The position numbers and the translations under genes were made by a program. Positions 8,420-17,088 of a DNA stretch of 64,000 nucleotides are shown in pieces. The notes beneath the pieces were generated by a model that saw only the letters and a program-made list of their open reading frames with translations, had not been told where the DNA came from and did not search any database. This DNA is from Planctobacterium sp047947135. GTDB lineage: Bacteria; Pseudomonadota; Gammaproteobacteria; Enterobacterales; Alteromonadaceae. Every line of letters starts with the position of its first letter. The stretch's first letter is position 1. The stretch spans positions 3,534,001 through 3,598,000 of the forward strand of contig CP170457.1 in assembly GCA_047947135.1 (NCBI GenBank), read 5' to 3'.

Positions 8420-10267
8420 ATGCAACTCAACAGAAACCTCATAGCACTGGGTATTGTTAGCGCCATGCTAACAGGTTGTGGTAGCACCACGACTTCACAA
8501 ACGAATGTCACAACCACACCTGTTCGGAAAGTCCAGACCCAATCAGAATCTGAACGACTGGCCGCGTATTTTCATAATGAGTTCCAACAAGATTTGAAAG
8601 ACTCGCCAATGTACCAGAGTTATCTGGGCATCAAATGGAATTATGGTGAGTGGGACCAGATTAGCGAAGAGGAAGCAGACAAAAATGCGGCCAAGTTACG
8701 CCGCCGCTTCAAAGATATGACTGACTTTGATGAGACCTCGCTCTCTGAGCAAGAAAAACTCAGTATTGCCCTCTACAAAGCGGATATAACAAGAAAGCTG
8801 GCAAATGACGAGTTTCGCCATCATACCTATATCATGGATCAGTTTCGTGCCTGGCACACGCAAATACCCAGCTTTTTGATTAATATCCACAGAGTCACTA
8901 CTGTCAGTGATGCCGAGGCTTACGTTTCACGACTTGAGGGAGTGAATACGCTGCTGTCTCAAGTGAATGAACAATTGGATATTCGCACAAAATTAGGCGT
9001 TTTCCCGCCCAAATGGTCTTACGACCAAATGATCGAGGCATCTATGAATGTCATAAAGGGAGCCCCCTTTGATGATTCAGGTGAAGACTCGACCATTTTG
9101 GCTGACTTTAAAGATAAAGTGACAGCGTTAGCGATTTCCGACGAAGCAAAACAAACAGCAATCAACAGTGCTACGGATGCGCTACTTAACAGCGTAAAAC
9201 CGGGCTATCAAAACTTAATTGCCAAATTGCAGGAACAGCAAGCGTTATCGCCTGAGGGAGATGGCGTATGGCGTTTACCGGAAGGTGACAAGTGGTATAA
9301 AAACCGGCTTGCCTGGTTCACAACTACAGATCTGAATGCGGACGACGTACACAACATCGGATTAAATCATGTAGAGCGCATACATACCGCAATGCGTGAC
9401 ATTATGCACAGAGTGAACTTTCAGGGAAGCTTAAACGACTTTTTCGAGTTCATGCGAACCGATAAGCAATTTTACTACCCTGACTCAGACGCCGGACGCG
9501 ACAAGTACATGTCAGAAGCAAAAGCACTTATCGATGAGCTGGAAAGCATGTTGCCGGACTACTTTGGGCTCATCCCAAAAGCCCCCATGGAGATTAAACG
9601 AGTAGAAGCATTCCGCGAGAAGTCAGCCGGAAAGGCATTCTACCAGCGACCTGCGCCTGACGGTTCAAGACCCGGCGTTTACTACGCAAACCTGTATGAC
9701 ATGAATAGCATGCCCACTTATCAGATGGAGGCACTGGCTTATCATGAAGGTATTCCAGGTCACCATATGCAACTGGCGATAGCCCAAGAATTGCAGGGAG
9801 TACCAGACTTTCAGAAGTATGTCTCCTTTACGGCTTATACTGAAGGCTGGGGCTTGTATTCGGAAGAACTAGCCAAAGACATGGGCTTCTATCGTGATCC
9901 CTACTCTGATTTTGGACGGTTGGCAATGGAGTTGTGGCGTGCTTGTCGACTTGTTGTAGATACCGGAATACATGCAAAAAAATGGAGTCGTGAACACGCC
10001 ATTCAATACCTCATCGACAACACCCCCAACCCTGAAAGAGATGCAGTGAAAGCCATCGAACGGTATATTGCGATGCCGGGACAAGCCACTGCCTATATGA
10101 TTGGTAAACTGAAGATAATGGAGCTGAGGGACTGGGCACAAGAGTATTTAGGCGACCAATTTGACATTCGGGGCTTTCATGATGAAATTCTCAAAGATGG
10201 ACCTGTACCGTTAAACATCCTGGAAAAGAAAATTAAGCGCTGGGCAAAAGACGTAAAAAACGCGTAG
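8420..10267 (+). CDS. DUF885 family lipoprotein, putative zinc peptidase
   Basis: A 615-residue lipoprotein. Signal peptide with lipobox LTGC puts the acylated Cys at residue 20. The body is a DUF885 domain, a gluzincin-like fold. The metal site is recognisable in YHEGIPGHHMQ (H442, E443), with TEGWGLYSEEL about 35 residues later supplying the downstream Glu. Such proteins are assumed to be metallopeptidases of the cell envelope; substrate unknown. ATG 8420 is chosen because it begins the lipoprotein signal and follows AGGAAC. It lies 14 bp after batD and may be cotranscribed. A strong terminator follows at 10310. Confidence 0.88.
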   Translation: MQLNRNLIALGIVSAMLTGCGSTTTSQTNVTTTPVRKVQTQSESERLAAYFHNEFQQDLKDSPMYQSYLGIKWNYGEWDQISEEEADKNAAKLRRRFKDMTDFDETSLSEQEKLSIALYKADITRKLANDEFRHHTYIMDQFRAWHTQIPSFLINIHRVTTVSDAEAYVSRLEGVNTLLSQVNEQLDIRTKLGVFPPKWSYDQMIEASMNVIKGAPFDDSGEDSTILADFKDKVTALAISDEAKQTAINSATDALLNSVKPGYQNLIAKLQEQQALSPEGDGVWRLPEGDKWYKNRLAWFTTTDLNADDVHNIGLNHVERIHTAMRDIMHRVNFQGSLNDFFEFMRTDKQFYYPDSDAGRDKYMSEAKALIDELESMLPDYFGLIPKAPMEIKRVEAFREKSAGKAFYQRPAPDGSRPGVYYANLYDMNSMPTYQMEALAYHEGIPGHHMQLAIAQELQGVPDFQKYVSFTAYTEGWGLYSEELAKDMGFYRDPYSDFGRLAMELWRACRLVVDTGIHAKKWSREHAIQYLIDNTPNPERDAVKAIERYIAMPGQATAYMIGKLKIMELRDWAQEYLGDQFDIRGFHDEILKDGPVPLNILEKKIKRWAKDVKNA

Positions 10268-10309
10268 ACTAGGGTGTGCCCTAAACAAATAAACGTGGTT
10301 CTGATACTA

Positions 10310-10340
10310 AAAAGGTTGGCTTTTCGCCAACCTTTTGTTA
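10310..10340 (+). terminator. Rho-independent terminator after DUF885 gene
   Basis: Perfect 11-bp stem AAAAGGTTGGC (10310-10320) / GCCAACCTTTT (10326-10336) with a 5-nt loop; the 3' arm ends in a short T run. It closes the Bat/DUF885 transcription unit and separates it from the sigma factor gene. Confidence 0.85.
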
Positions 10341-10385
10341 TGTAAAGAATAGAGTACAAATAATAATGACACAGTACGAGTATTA

Positions 10386-10943
10386 ATGTTTTCTCGAAAG
10401 CAAAAATCCAATACCTCGGTCTCAACTGGTAACGAGGAAAAGCGACGACTCTATGAGTCGTTGGTAAGTGAACTTCATAGTGACATTTTCCGCTATGCCT
10501 TTTGGTTGATTAAAGACAAAGCCATAGCAGAAGATGTTGTACAAGAAACGTACTTAAGAGCCTGGAAGTCGCTCGACTCTTTGAAAGATGTCAAAGCCGC
10601 AAAGGCCTGGATGATAACCATCCTGAGGCGTGAAAACGCGCGACGCTTTGAACGTAAACAGTTTGATCTGGTGGATATTGATGAATTTTCCATTGCGGAT
10701 GAAGAGGATAATCATGAGAGCAAACTGGAACATAGAGAACTGCGTAAACATATCGCAGGCCTTAATGAAGAATACAGAGACCCTCTGATTCTCCAAGTGA
10801 TGTTGGGATTCAGTGGTGATGAAATAGCGGAACTATTGGAGCTAAACAAAAACACAGTAATGACAAGGTTATTTAGAGCACGAAATCAATTGAAAGACGT
10901 ATTAGACAAAGCAGGGGCAATTAGAGGGTTGGAAAATGAATAA
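10386..10943 (+). CDS. ECF-type sigma-70 family RNA polymerase sigma factor
   Basis: A 185-residue group 4 sigma factor. Region 2 covers about residues 25-95 (DIFRYAFWLIKDKAIAEDVV, then QETYLRAWKSLD, with KAWMITILRRENARRFER). Region 4 covers about 120-175 with the helix-turn-helix FSGDEIAELLELNKNTVMTR. It overlaps the following DUF3379 gene by 8 bp, the usual arrangement for a sigma factor and its membrane-anchored anti-sigma partner. The regulon cannot be told from the window. No good Shine-Dalgarno is visible ahead of ATG 10386. Confidence 0.93.
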   Translation: MFSRKQKSNTSVSTGNEEKRRLYESLVSELHSDIFRYAFWLIKDKAIAEDVVQETYLRAWKSLDSLKDVKAAKAWMITILRRENARRFERKQFDLVDIDEFSIADEEDNHESKLEHRELRKHIAGLNEEYRDPLILQVMLGFSGDEIAELLELNKNTVMTRLFRARNQLKDVLDKAGAIRGLENE

Positions 10944-11658
10944 GCAAGAGTTTGAACAAGCCGTACTTGCTGATCCAAATATCTCAGCCCCGGAAGTTCA
11001 GGAAGCAGCACAACAGTCTCCGGAACGGCAGAAATTTCTGGAAAATGCCAAACTCCAGAATAAAGAAATTGCTGATGCTTTGAAAGTAACTGTGCCTGCA
11101 AATTTACAATCCAGATTACTAAATATTGCCACCGAGTCCCAAGACAACATCGTCAAGTTGCCGGAGAAAAAGCGCCCGCTAACGCTATGGGCGTTGGCAG
11201 CGTCAGTGGTATTCGCCGTGGGACTTAGCTTTACGTTTATCAATCCTTCTCATGACAACCTCAATGGCAGTGAGCTGGCGATGGCACATTTCCATCATGA
11301 GAACCCCTACTCATTACTACACAACGGAGACGTCCCGCTTGAGGAAGTGAATGCCAAACTCGCTTCTTTCAATACCCAGATGTTGGAAAAAATGGGACAA
11401 GTGACCTACGCAAATTATTGTTTTTTTGGCAGGAAAAAAAGTGTTCACATGGTCATGGAAACCGTATTCGGTAAAGTAACGTTTTTTGTGACGTCCAAAG
11501 ATTCAGACTACCCGATAGATGCTCAATTTGGTGATGAACATTATGAGGGTCAAAGCTGGTCACTGCAGGATGTTGATATCACCATCATTCATGAACGCGG
11601 TAAAGGTAACCCGGAGCAATATTCAGAGCTGCGCCGCCAGATTGAATACTCTGCCTAG
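10936..11658 (+). CDS. DUF3379 family membrane protein, likely anti-sigma partner
   Basis: A 240-residue protein with a cytoplasmic N-terminal region (about 1-85), one transmembrane helix at about 90-107 (LWALAASVVFAVGLSFTFI) and a periplasmic C-terminal domain of about 130 residues. This matches DUF3379, a family found next to ECF sigma genes in Vibrio, Shewanella and Alteromonas. Overlap with the sigma gene and the one-helix topology support an anti-sigma role; I do not see a classical zinc anti-sigma HxxxCxxC motif, so the role is inferred. GAGGG precedes the start. Confidence 0.82.
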   Translation: MNKQEFEQAVLADPNISAPEVQEAAQQSPERQKFLENAKLQNKEIADALKVTVPANLQSRLLNIATESQDNIVKLPEKKRPLTLWALAASVVFAVGLSFTFINPSHDNLNGSELAMAHFHHENPYSLLHNGDVPLEEVNAKLASFNTQMLEKMGQVTYANYCFFGRKKSVHMVMETVFGKVTFFVTSKDSDYPIDAQFGDEHYEGQSWSLQDVDITIIHERGKGNPEQYSELRRQIEYSA

Positions 11659-11699
11659 GACATACATCACCTCGTAACCGCCCCTCGTTAGACACAACT

Positions 11700-11745
11700 G
11701 GTCAGTTGCAACAAGCAATTGTAGATTTCTGGCCAGTTTTAGTGT
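11700..11745 (+). terminator. Possible terminator hairpin after DUF3379
   Basis: AACTGGTCA and TGGCCAGTT form an imperfect outer stem (one G-U pair), with GTTGC/GCAAT pairing inside, followed by TTTAGTGTC. The T tract is weak, so this is a tentative terminator between the sigma/DUF3379 unit and putP. Confidence 0.4.
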
Positions 11746-11826
11746 CATTATAAGCACTTACGTTTTATAACCAATGTATATAAAACATTTCTACACAATA
11801 ACAATAACGATAATAAGTGTGAGCAA

Positions 11827-13326
11827 ATGAATCCATTCCTACTCTTTTCACTTGGCCTTTACTTCCTGATTATGCTGGGTATTGGTTTTTTCGCCTACCG
11901 CAACAATGATAAGAGTATTGGAGGCTTTCTTTTAGGCAATCGCCAGGTTGGACCCAAAGTAACGGCTTTGTCCGCTGGTGCGTCAGATATGAGTGGCTGG
12001 ATGCTGATGGGACTCCCTGGAGCAATGTACATCTCCGGGTTATCTGCCAGTTGGATTGCGTTCGGTTTAGCCATCGGTGCACTTTGTAATTACCTGTTGG
12101 TGGCGCCAAAACTAAGAATGTATACCGAAGTCACAGACTCGTTGACCATTCCAGATTATTTTGAACATCGATTCGAAGACAACAGTCGACTACTGCGCAT
12201 TATTTCAGCGATAGTCATCATTATTTTCTTTGGCATTTATACAACTTCGGGCGTGGTTGCCGGCGGTAAACTTTTTGAAAGTGCCTTTGATTTGAATTAT
12301 GAGTTAGGGCTTTACGTTACCGCCGGCATTGTCGTCGCCTACACGCTGGTCGGCGGCTATCTTGCAGTGAGCATGACCGATTTTGTACAGGGTTGTATCA
12401 TGTTCGTGGCCCTTATCTTAGCGCCAACGGTTGCCCTGTTTGATATTGGTGGTCCGGGTGAACTGGTTGCCCTTACCAAACAGGTCAATGCCGATGCGTT
12501 TAACCTGGTGCAAGGAGTATCACTGATTGCTATCATTTCCAGTATGGCCTGGGGCCTGGGTTACTTTGGACAGCCCCATATCATTGTGCGATTTATGGCG
12601 ATTCGTAGTGTCAAAGAAATTCGCAACGCCAGAAATATTGGTATGACCTGGATGATGGTCACACTTATCGGCGCACTCGCAGTCGGTTTGACGGGAATTG
12701 CCTATGTACACAAATATGATGTTGCCCTAACCGATCCAGAAACTATCTTTATCCTATACGCCAACACGTTGTTCCACCCCCTGATTTCAGGCTTTTTGTT
12801 AGCGGCCATTTTAGCGGCCATAATGAGTACCATCTCATCACAGTTATTGGTGACGTCCAGCTCACTTTCCGGCGACATTTATAAACAATTTTTACGCAAA
12901 GAGGCCGGCCAAGACGAATTGGTGTTGGTCAGTCGACTTAGTGTGTTGGTAGTCGCAATTGTGGCGATTATCATTGCTCATGACCGTGACAGCAGTATCT
13001 TAAGTCTGGTCAGTAATGCCTGGGCGGGATTTGGTGCCGCATTTGGACCGATTGTATTATTCAGTTTATTTTGGAAAAAAATGACACGGCGTGCTGCAAT
13101 AACAGCTATGATTACAGGCGCTTCAACTGTTTTAGTCTGGATAAATGCACCGATCACCATAAATGATGTGCAGCTATCTGCCTACATGTACGAAATGGTT
13201 CCTGGATTTATTGTGGCATCACTAAGTATTTATATTGTCTCTAAATTCGACGCAGCGCCGTCTGCGGGAATCCAAGAAACATTTGATACTTTTCAACGTC
13301 GACTTGAGCAAGCGTTGAGAGATTGA
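11827..13326 (+). CDS. putP: Sodium/proline symporter
   Basis: SSS-family (solute:sodium symporter) permease of 499 residues with about 13 membrane helices. The N-terminus and TM2 region (GGFLLGNRQVGPKVTALSAG then ASDMSGWMLMGLPGAMY) are characteristic of PutP: the ALSAGASDMSGW segment forms part of the Na+ site. It imports proline with sodium in the inner membrane. It appears monocistronic, with no putA nearby. Substrate assignment follows family resemblance; another SSS substrate is possible but less likely. Confidence 0.88.
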   Translation: MNPFLLFSLGLYFLIMLGIGFFAYRNNDKSIGGFLLGNRQVGPKVTALSAGASDMSGWMLMGLPGAMYISGLSASWIAFGLAIGALCNYLLVAPKLRMYTEVTDSLTIPDYFEHRFEDNSRLLRIISAIVIIIFFGIYTTSGVVAGGKLFESAFDLNYELGLYVTAGIVVAYTLVGGYLAVSMTDFVQGCIMFVALILAPTVALFDIGGPGELVALTKQVNADAFNLVQGVSLIAIISSMAWGLGYFGQPHIIVRFMAIRSVKEIRNARNIGMTWMMVTLIGALAVGLTGIAYVHKYDVALTDPETIFILYANTLFHPLISGFLLAAILAAIMSTISSQLLVTSSSLSGDIYKQFLRKEAGQDELVLVSRLSVLVVAIVAIIIAHDRDSSILSLVSNAWAGFGAAFGPIVLFSLFWKKMTRRAAITAMITGASTVLVWINAPITINDVQLSAYMYEMVPGFIVASLSIYIVSKFDAAPSAGIQETFDTFQRRLEQALRD

Positions 13327-13418
13327 AGCAAAGATAATTTTAGGGTTTTATCATTATAAAAAATGGTTATTATTGACCTTCTCTAAGAGCGTTAGGGCAT
13401 TTTTAAGGGAACAGTAAT

Positions 13419-14639
13419 ATGGCTTTTTATGCAGCACGCCAGCCAATCTTTGATGAAAACAAAGAAGTTTATGCTTATGAGCTTCTATTTCGTGCGGGGT
13501 TGGAAAACGTATTTCCTGATGTCGGTGATGACGAAGCGACATCAAAAATGATTGACGGTTTACAAACCAATTTGGGCCTGGATTCCTTAACCCAGAACAA
13601 ACTGGCTTTTCTGAACTTCACTCACGATACACTGTTAAACAAATACCCGCTGTTATTGCCCAATGATCAAGTCGTTGTGGAAATATTGGAGACGGTTCGC
13701 CCCGGCAAAAAACTGTTAGCCGCTGTCAAAGATTTAAAAGATCATGGTTACATTATCGCGCTTGATGATTATATTCATGAGCCTGTATGGAAACACTTTT
13801 ATCCATTTACCGATATCATCAAGATTGACTGGCAAGCCATGTCAACAGATGAGATAAAGGAAGTAGTAGAAGCAATTAAACCCTTCCCCCATATTAAGCT
13901 GCTGGCTGAAAAAGTAGAAACCCATGCAGAATATGAAGTGGCTCTGGAATTGGGTTTCACTTATTTTCAGGGCTATTTTTTCAGTAAACCGGAAGTGATG
14001 CAGACCGTGTCTCTGCAACCGTCACAACTTGCCATCGCACAATTAATGGCGGAAATGGCCGAGGCGGAGCCCAACGTCAACAAGATAAGTACAGCGTTTG
14101 AGCAAGACGTCAATTTATCCTTCAAATTACTGAAGTACGCTCAATCCCCAATTTTTAAGCGAGCCAAAGAGATAGCCAATATAAAGCAGGCCATCGTCGC
14201 TTTAGGCTTACAGGAATTACGCCGTTTTGTATCCTTGCTGTTTACTGCGCAGTTTAAGTCCGACAAACCCGCAGAACTTACGGTGATGTCATTGGCACGC
14301 GCCAGATTTTGTGAATCAATTGCGTCTTTGCCAGGGCAACGACCGGACACATCCACTGCGTTTTTAACCGGATTATTATCTTTGCTAGATGCCATGTTGG
14401 ATGCCCCACTTGGCAACTTGCTTGAGCAATTACCCCTATCAGACGAAATTAAGCAGGCGCTTTGTGAAAAACAAGGCCCATTATCTGGCTATCTGGAACT
14501 GGTGACCTGCTTTGAAAAGGCCCAGTGGGACTCAGCCAGTGCTGCGGCAGAGATGTTAAAGATACCTTTGGAGAAAGCAGCCGAGAGTCATGAGGAATCA
14601 TTAGCCTGGGCGACGGAACGGGCAGCAATGACGAGTTAG
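13419..14639 (+). CDS. EAL-HDOD signalling protein with degenerate EAL motif
   Basis: A 406-residue cytoplasmic protein of the YuxH/CdgJ layout: an N-terminal EAL-like domain (about 1-200) and a C-terminal HDOD domain (about 205-400). The EAL signature is replaced by YELL, while LNFT, ALDDY and LLAEKVE remain, so several c-di-GMP-phosphodiesterase residues are missing and it is probably not an active phosphodiesterase. Family members regulate motility or biofilm. AAGGGA is well placed ahead of ATG 13419. It is a single-gene unit; no partner is seen in the window. Confidence 0.88.
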   Translation: MAFYAARQPIFDENKEVYAYELLFRAGLENVFPDVGDDEATSKMIDGLQTNLGLDSLTQNKLAFLNFTHDTLLNKYPLLLPNDQVVVEILETVRPGKKLLAAVKDLKDHGYIIALDDYIHEPVWKHFYPFTDIIKIDWQAMSTDEIKEVVEAIKPFPHIKLLAEKVETHAEYEVALELGFTYFQGYFFSKPEVMQTVSLQPSQLAIAQLMAEMAEAEPNVNKISTAFEQDVNLSFKLLKYAQSPIFKRAKEIANIKQAIVALGLQELRRFVSLLFTAQFKSDKPAELTVMSLARARFCESIASLPGQRPDTSTAFLTGLLSLLDAMLDAPLGNLLEQLPLSDEIKQALCEKQGPLSGYLELVTCFEKAQWDSASAAAEMLKIPLEKAAESHEESLAWATERAAMTS

Positions 14640-14729
14640 TCGTTTTAGCTGTTAATTATTCTAAAATGCCATAGATACACCTCAATTTTCGCCTCAATTT
14701 TGCGACCTTTTATGTTATTGTTCTAAGCA

Positions 14730-14735
14730 TATAAT
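14730..14735 (+). promoter_or_regulatory. Possible -10 element for the cys operon
   Basis: A perfect TATAAT lies 42 bp upstream of cysD; a poor -35 (TTTTAT, 14708-14713) is 16 bp upstream. The weak -35 would fit an activator-dependent promoter such as one driven by CysB, but I cannot identify a CysB site by eye. Confidence 0.4.
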
Positions 14736-14777
14736 TTTCGAATCTATTTATTTAATTCTAACCAGATAAGGCGCATG

Positions 14778-15692
14778 ATGGCTTCTGATATTCCATCCTT
14801 AACACATCTTCGCGAACTTGAAGCGGAAAGTATTCATATTTTTCGTGAAGTCGCCGCAGAGTTTGAAAACCCTGTAATGTTGTACTCCGTTGGTAAAGAT
14901 TCATCGGTATTATTGCACTTAGCCCGTAAGGCATTTTCTCCGGGCAAAATTCCCTTTCCTTTATTGCACGTCGACACGACCTGGAAATTCCGTGAAATGA
15001 TTGAGTTTCGGGATCGTATGGCAAAAGAACACGGTTTTGAATTGCTGGTGCACACCAACCCCGATGGGAAAGACAACAAAATCACCCCCTTTACCCATGG
15101 CAGCGCAAAATATACTGACATTATGAAAACTCAGGCACTCAAACAGGCGTTAGACAAATATAAATTTGACGCTGCATTCGGTGGTGCCAGAAGGGACGAA
15201 GAAAAAAGCCGGGCGAAAGAACGGGTTTATTCCTTCCGTGATGAACATCATCGCTGGGACCCAAAAAATCAACGTCCTGAGCTATGGAATATTTACAATT
15301 CCCAGATAAACAAAGGTGAGAGTATTCGCGTCTTTCCAATGTCTAACTGGACTGAATTAGATATTTGGCAATATATCTACATGGAAAATATCGAAATTCC
15401 AAGTCTTTACCTGGCCAAACCTCGGCCAATTGTTGAGCGTGATGGTGTGAAGATTATGGTTGACGATGATCGGATACCGTTAAATGCAGGTGAAAAGCCG
15501 GAAATGGTATCTGTGCGATTTAGAACCCTGGGTTGTTATCCATTGACGGGAGCTGTTGAATCAGATGCCGCAACATTACCAGAAGTCATACAGGAAATGT
15601 TGCTGACCAAGACCTCTGAACGTCAGGGCCGCGTCATCGATCATGACTCATCAGGTTCAATGGAGAAAAAGAAAATGGAAGGGTATTTCTAA
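14778..15692 (+). CDS. cysD: Sulfate adenylyltransferase subunit 2
   Basis: The catalytic PP-loop ATPase subunit that forms APS from ATP and sulfate, working with the GTPase CysN. 304 residues, full length. The PP-loop is VLYSVGKDSSVLLHLARKAF (about residues 34-53). The R-E-x2-R block lies near 133-145 (GGARRDEEKSRAKERVYSF), and the TELDIWQYI region and C-terminal GSMEKKKMEGYF are standard. Two in-frame ATGs (14775, 14778) exist; the second has better spacing to AAGG. First gene of a five-gene assimilation operon, with its stop overlapping the cysC start. Confidence 0.96.
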   Translation: MASDIPSLTHLRELEAESIHIFREVAAEFENPVMLYSVGKDSSVLLHLARKAFSPGKIPFPLLHVDTTWKFREMIEFRDRMAKEHGFELLVHTNPDGKDNKITPFTHGSAKYTDIMKTQALKQALDKYKFDAAFGGARRDEEKSRAKERVYSFRDEHHRWDPKNQRPELWNIYNSQINKGESIRVFPMSNWTELDIWQYIYMENIEIPSLYLAKPRPIVERDGVKIMVDDDRIPLNAGEKPEMVSVRFRTLGCYPLTGAVESDAATLPEVIQEMLLTKTSERQGRVIDHDSSGSMEKKKMEGYF

Positions 15693-16288
15693 TGAGTGAC
15701 AATATTACCTGGCATCAACACCAAATTGATAAATCGGCGCGTGCCGAACAAAAATCTCAAAAGCCCTTAGCTATTTGGTTTACAGGGCTTAGCGGTTCAG
15801 GCAAAAGCACTATTGCTAACTTGTTAGAGCAAAAACTGGTTGCTAATGACAAACATACCTATCTACTTGATGGTGACAATATCCGCCATGGGTTATGTGG
15901 TGATCTGGGGTTTTCTGACAAAGACCGTGTTGAAAACATTCGCCGCATCAGTGAAGTCGTTAAACTATTTGTGGATGCGGGTAGTATCGTGCTTACCGCC
16001 TTTATTTCGCCTTTCAAAGCTGACCGCGAATTCTGCCGTAAGTTGTTGCAAGGCAATGAGTTTGTGGAAGTCTTTGTAGACACACCATTGGATGTCTGTG
16101 AACAAAGAGATCCCAAAGGTTTATATAAAAAGGCACGTCAGGGTGATATTCAAAAGTTTACGGGTATTGACTCCCCCTATCAGGCACCTGAGTTTCCTGA
16201 AATCCATTTGAAATATGATGGTCAGTCAGCGCAAGCCGCTGCAGAGGAAGTTTTCACAGCACTTAAAGCAAAAGGATTTATCTCTTGA
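15692..16288 (+). CDS. cysC: Adenylyl-sulfate kinase
   Basis: Phosphorylates APS at the 3' position to give PAPS. 198 residues, usual length. P-loop GLSGSGKST at about residues 33-41, the DGDNIRHGL APS-binding segment near 60-68, the FISPFKADR motif and the C-terminal KFTGIDSPYQAPEFPE lid are all intact. The start overlaps the cysD stop (TAATG), and its own TGA overlaps the cysQ start codon (TTGA), so the three genes look translationally coupled. Confidence 0.96.
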   Translation: MSDNITWHQHQIDKSARAEQKSQKPLAIWFTGLSGSGKSTIANLLEQKLVANDKHTYLLDGDNIRHGLCGDLGFSDKDRVENIRRISEVVKLFVDAGSIVLTAFISPFKADREFCRKLLQGNEFVEVFVDTPLDVCEQRDPKGLYKKARQGDIQKFTGIDSPYQAPEFPEIHLKYDGQSAQAAAEEVFTALKAKGFIS

Positions 16289-17085
16289 GCGGCAATATTA
16301 ATTCATATATCGACAAATGTGTGGCACTCAGCCAAAAGGCGGGTGCGGCTATCATGGACATTTATCAGCGGGATTTTGATGTCGAATCAAAACAAGATAA
16401 CAGCCCGCTAACTGAAGCGGACCTGGCTTCACATAATATCATTGTAGACGGATTGCAGGCTATTTCCGAATTTCCAGTATTGTCGGAAGAATCGGCTGAA
16501 ACGCCTTGGGAAGAGCGCCAATCCTGGCAAACCTATTGGCTGGTTGATCCACTGGATGGCACCAAAGAGTTCATTAAAAAGAATGGTGAATTTACCGTCA
16601 ACATTGCGCTTATCCATAATGGTGAACCCGTATTAGGAGTGGTTTATGCGCCGGCATTAAACACAACCTATATTGGTGAACTAAGTAGCGGCGCATGGAA
16701 AATCGCGGCAGACGGCACAAAATCCCCCTTAACACCCGTCTCTGCTGACAATGCCGATATTGTTAAAGTTGTCGGTAGCCGTTCGCATCAAAGTCCTGAG
16801 ATTAAAGGCTTTCTGGCATCGCTTGGCAAAGAAGCCGAACTGGTGGCGATGGGCAGTTCATTAAAGTTATGTTTAGTGGCTGAAGGTAAAGCCCATTTAT
16901 ATCCGCGTCTGGGCCCCACTTCTGAATGGGATACGGCTGCAGCACACGCTGTCGTTACTGCAGCGAACGCCAATGTCACTGTCATGGAAAAAGATAGCAG
17001 CGGTATCTTTACGGACTCAGGTAAGCCTCTGACCTATAACCAGAAAGAGTCTATTTTAAATCCTTATTTTTTAGTGAGCGTGTAA
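16285..17085 (+). CDS. cysQ: 3'(2'),5'-bisphosphate nucleotidase
   Basis: Inositol-monophosphatase superfamily enzyme that removes the 3' phosphate from PAP (and PAPS), relieving inhibition by the by-product of PAPS use. 266 residues. Metal-binding motifs: the SEES region (FPVLSEESAETPWEER), the WLVDPLDGTKEFI core with its DPLDGT, and TSEWDTAAAHAV near the C-terminus. It uses a TTG start overlapping the cysC TGA, with AAAGGAT just upstream. Placing cysQ between cysC and cysN ties PAP/PAPS turnover directly to sulfate activation. Confidence 0.94.
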   Translation: MSGNINSYIDKCVALSQKAGAAIMDIYQRDFDVESKQDNSPLTEADLASHNIIVDGLQAISEFPVLSEESAETPWEERQSWQTYWLVDPLDGTKEFIKKNGEFTVNIALIHNGEPVLGVVYAPALNTTYIGELSSGAWKIAADGTKSPLTPVSADNADIVKVVGSRSHQSPEIKGFLASLGKEAELVAMGSSLKLCLVAEGKAHLYPRLGPTSEWDTAAAHAVVTAANANVTVMEKDSSGIFTDSGKPLTYNQKESILNPYFLVSV

Positions 17086-17088
17086 ACA

